From an uncultured Acetatifactor sp. (GTDB lineage: Bacteria > Bacillota > Clostridia > Lachnospirales > Lachnospiraceae), in contig CAQUWW010000107.1 of NCBI GenBank assembly GCA_948896875.1, forward strand, positions 4,137 to 10,161: a stretch of DNA of 6,025 nucleotides, read 5' to 3'. The notes below the pieces were generated by a model. It searched no databases, was not told where the DNA came from, and saw only the letters and a list, made by a program, of their open reading frames with translations. This document shows positions 4,601 to 6,025 of this stretch, piece by piece. The translations under genes and the position numbers were made by a program. Position 1 is the stretch's first letter; every line of letters begins with the position of its first letter.

Positions 4601-6025
4601 CAGTTACAATACGGGATGAGCAGAGACAGGTAGAACCGGGTACCACCTACGAAGAAATTGCGGCGGATTTCCAGAGGGAATACGGCGATATGATTGCATT
4701 GGTGTCGGTGGACGGCAGAATACGGGAATTGTTTAAAAGGGTGACCAGGGACTGTACGGTAGATTTCTTTACCCTGCGGGACGATGTGGGACATAAGACC
4801 TATGAGAGGACAGCAATCATGCTGCTGTTAAAGGGAATTTACGATGTGTTCGGCGCTGAAACGGCTCAGGAGAGCAGCGTGGAATTCACCATAGGACGCG
4901 GTATTTATGTGAATACATTCGGGAAGATCCCTGTGACGGAGGAGAGCGCGGAGACGCTGAAAAGCAGAATGGCCCAGCTGTCGGAGCGGAAAGTTCCTTT
5001 TATGAAGCGCTCCTATCCTCTGGACGAGGCCATGGCACTTTTTCAGGAAAAAGGAATGGAGGACAAGACGAAGCTGTTCCATTACCGGATGGGTTCTACC
5101 GTGAATATTTATGAGATAGAGGGGTATTACGACTATTATTACGGGTATATGCTTCCCAATGCCGGGTATGTGAAATGGTATGATCTGCTCCCATATGAAA
5201 ATGGTTTTATGCTTGTGCTGCCTGACAAAAGCGATCCTACGGTTGTAGAACCGTTTTCGGAGCGGCGAAAGCTTTTTGAGACGATGGAGAGCGCCAAGGA
5301 GTGGGGCAGGACGGCAGGAATTAAGACAGTGGGAGATCTGAACGATCAGATCTGTAACGGTTCTCTGAACGATCTGATTCTGGTGCAGGAAGCGGAACAG
5401 GAAAGGAAAATCGGTGAGATTGCCAAGGAGATCGCCAGCCGAAGTCATGTGAAATTTGTCATGATTGCAGGTCCTTCTTCCTCGGGCAAGACCAGCTTTT
5501 CTCACAGACTTTCTATTCAGCTGCGGACACTGGGCAAAGTGCCCAGGCCCATTGCGCTGGACAATTATTTCGTGAACCGGGAACAGACGCCCCGGGATGA
5601 GAATGGAGACTATAATTTTGAGTGCCTGGAGGCCATTGATGTAAAGCAATTCAATGAGGATATGGTCAATCTGCTGGCCGGAGAGCGAGTGGAAATGCCC
5701 GAGTTCAACTTTAAGATCGGAAAAAGGGAATACAAAGGCAATACGATGCAGCTGGGGCAAAATGACATACTGGTTATCGAGGGAATTCACGGGCTGAATG
5801 AAAAAATGTCCTATGCGCTGCCGGAGGAAAGCAAGTATAAGATCTATATCAGCGCGTTGACGACGCTGAATGTGGACGGACATAACCGGATTCCGACCAC
5901 GGATGGCAGGCTGCTCAGAAGGATGGTCAGGGATGCCCGCACCAGAGGCTCCAGCGCCCAGAGAACCATCCAGATGTGGCCATCCGTACGCAGGGGAGAG
6001 GAGGAGAATATTTTTCCTTTCCAGG
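4594..6025 (+). CDS. TGS-domain nucleoside (uridine) kinase-like protein, 3' end outside window
   Basis: The frame is open without a stop from ATG 4594 to the right edge, 477 residues visible. Residues 1 to about 62 are a TGS-like domain (MVTVTIRDEQRQVEPGTTYE start). Residues about 65-215 resemble the second additional domain of threonyl-tRNA synthetase (GHKTYERT at 66-73, then a Tyr-rich GYYDYYYGYMLPNAGYVKW). The paired His/Cys metal site of true ThrRS editing domains is not seen: H67 and H163 occur, with no Cys between C54 and C254. The C-terminal part is a uridine-kinase/phosphoribulokinase-type P-loop domain: Walker A GPSSSGKTS (293-301), D323 in ALDNYF, the Walker B-like strand LVIEGIHGLN (393-402), and the lid motif RRMVRDARTRG (442-452). 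It likely phosphorylates a nucleoside, but substrate and the role of the TGS part are unproven. Relatives are about 550 residues, so roughly 70 are missing. Confidence 0.9.
   Translation, partial: MVTVTIRDEQRQVEPGTTYEEIAADFQREYGDMIALVSVDGRIRELFKRVTRDCTVDFFTLRDDVGHKTYERTAIMLLLKGIYDVFGAETAQESSVEFTIGRGIYVNTFGKIPVTEESAETLKSRMAQLSERKVPFMKRSYPLDEAMALFQEKGMEDKTKLFHYRMGSTVNIYEIEGYYDYYYGYMLPNAGYVKWYDLLPYENGFMLVLPDKSDPTVVEPFSERRKLFETMESAKEWGRTAGIKTVGDLNDQICNGSLNDLILVQEAEQERKIGEIAKEIASRSHVKFVMIAGPSSSGKTSFSHRLSIQLRTLGKVPRPIALDNYFVNREQTPRDENGDYNFECLEAIDVKQFNEDMVNLLAGERVEMPEFNFKIGKREYKGNTMQLGQNDILVIEGIHGLNEKMSYALPEESKYKIYISALTTLNVDGHNRIPTTDGRLLRRMVRDARTRGSSAQRTIQMWPSVRRGEEENIFPFQ

Noticed and set aside
3786..4646. 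286-codon minus-strand ORF opposite trmK
   Set aside because: Codon-register mirror of trmK, which carries clear methyltransferase motifs; it runs past both gene ends without a start context of its own.
4828..5883. 351-codon minus-strand ORF opposite the kinase gene
   Set aside because: Codon-register mirror of the + strand kinase frame, which has recognisable TGS and P-loop motifs. The mirror ends at the first TTA codon of the kinase (4825-4827).

Overview
The window looks like a housekeeping stretch of a Clostridia chromosome, most likely family Lachnospiraceae. This rests on gene order, protein style (SigA with a strongly acidic linker; a TGS-uridine kinase fusion), a base composition near half G+C and strong AGGAG-type ribosome binding sites. 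It is inference from reading alone; no database search was made. All five real genes lie on the + strand and read as one probable operon.

Layout: (1) 2-643, the C-terminal part of a dGTPase-like HD-family triphosphohydrolase, cut by the left edge. (2) 644-837, a non-coding block of direct and inverted repeats that fills the whole gap between its stop codon and the dnaG ribosome binding site. (3) 847-2619, DNA primase dnaG, with intact zinc, TOPRIM and helicase-binding regions. (4) 2680-3789, primary sigma factor rpoD/sigA. (5) 3801-4535, trmK, the tRNA(A22)-N1 methyltransferase, whose ribosome binding site overlaps the rpoD stop codon. (6) 4536-4593, a short spacer with two tiny ORFs in a stop-start chain. 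(7) 4594 to the right edge, a long ORF still open at the edge, encoding an N-terminal TGS/threonyl-tRNA-synthetase-like region fused to a uridine-kinase-type P-loop domain.

The genes together are a variant of the macromolecular-synthesis cluster: nucleotide pool control (dGTPase-like), replication priming (DnaG), transcription initiation (SigA), tRNA modification (TrmK) and a nucleoside-kinase-like protein. No internal promoter or intrinsic terminator is convincing, so co-transcription is the simplest reading.

The most unusual part is the 644-837 repeat block. It holds two copies of a bipartite repeat (27 nt identical, then 22 nt with one mismatch), two perfect hairpins with 12-bp and 14-bp stems, and a central segment that can pair with either the left or the right repeat copy. 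A TAGGA direct repeat flanks it, suggesting a small mobile element inserted exactly at the dgt stop/dnaG ribosome-binding-site junction. The coding regions look ordinary, and I see no wholly new multi-gene system.
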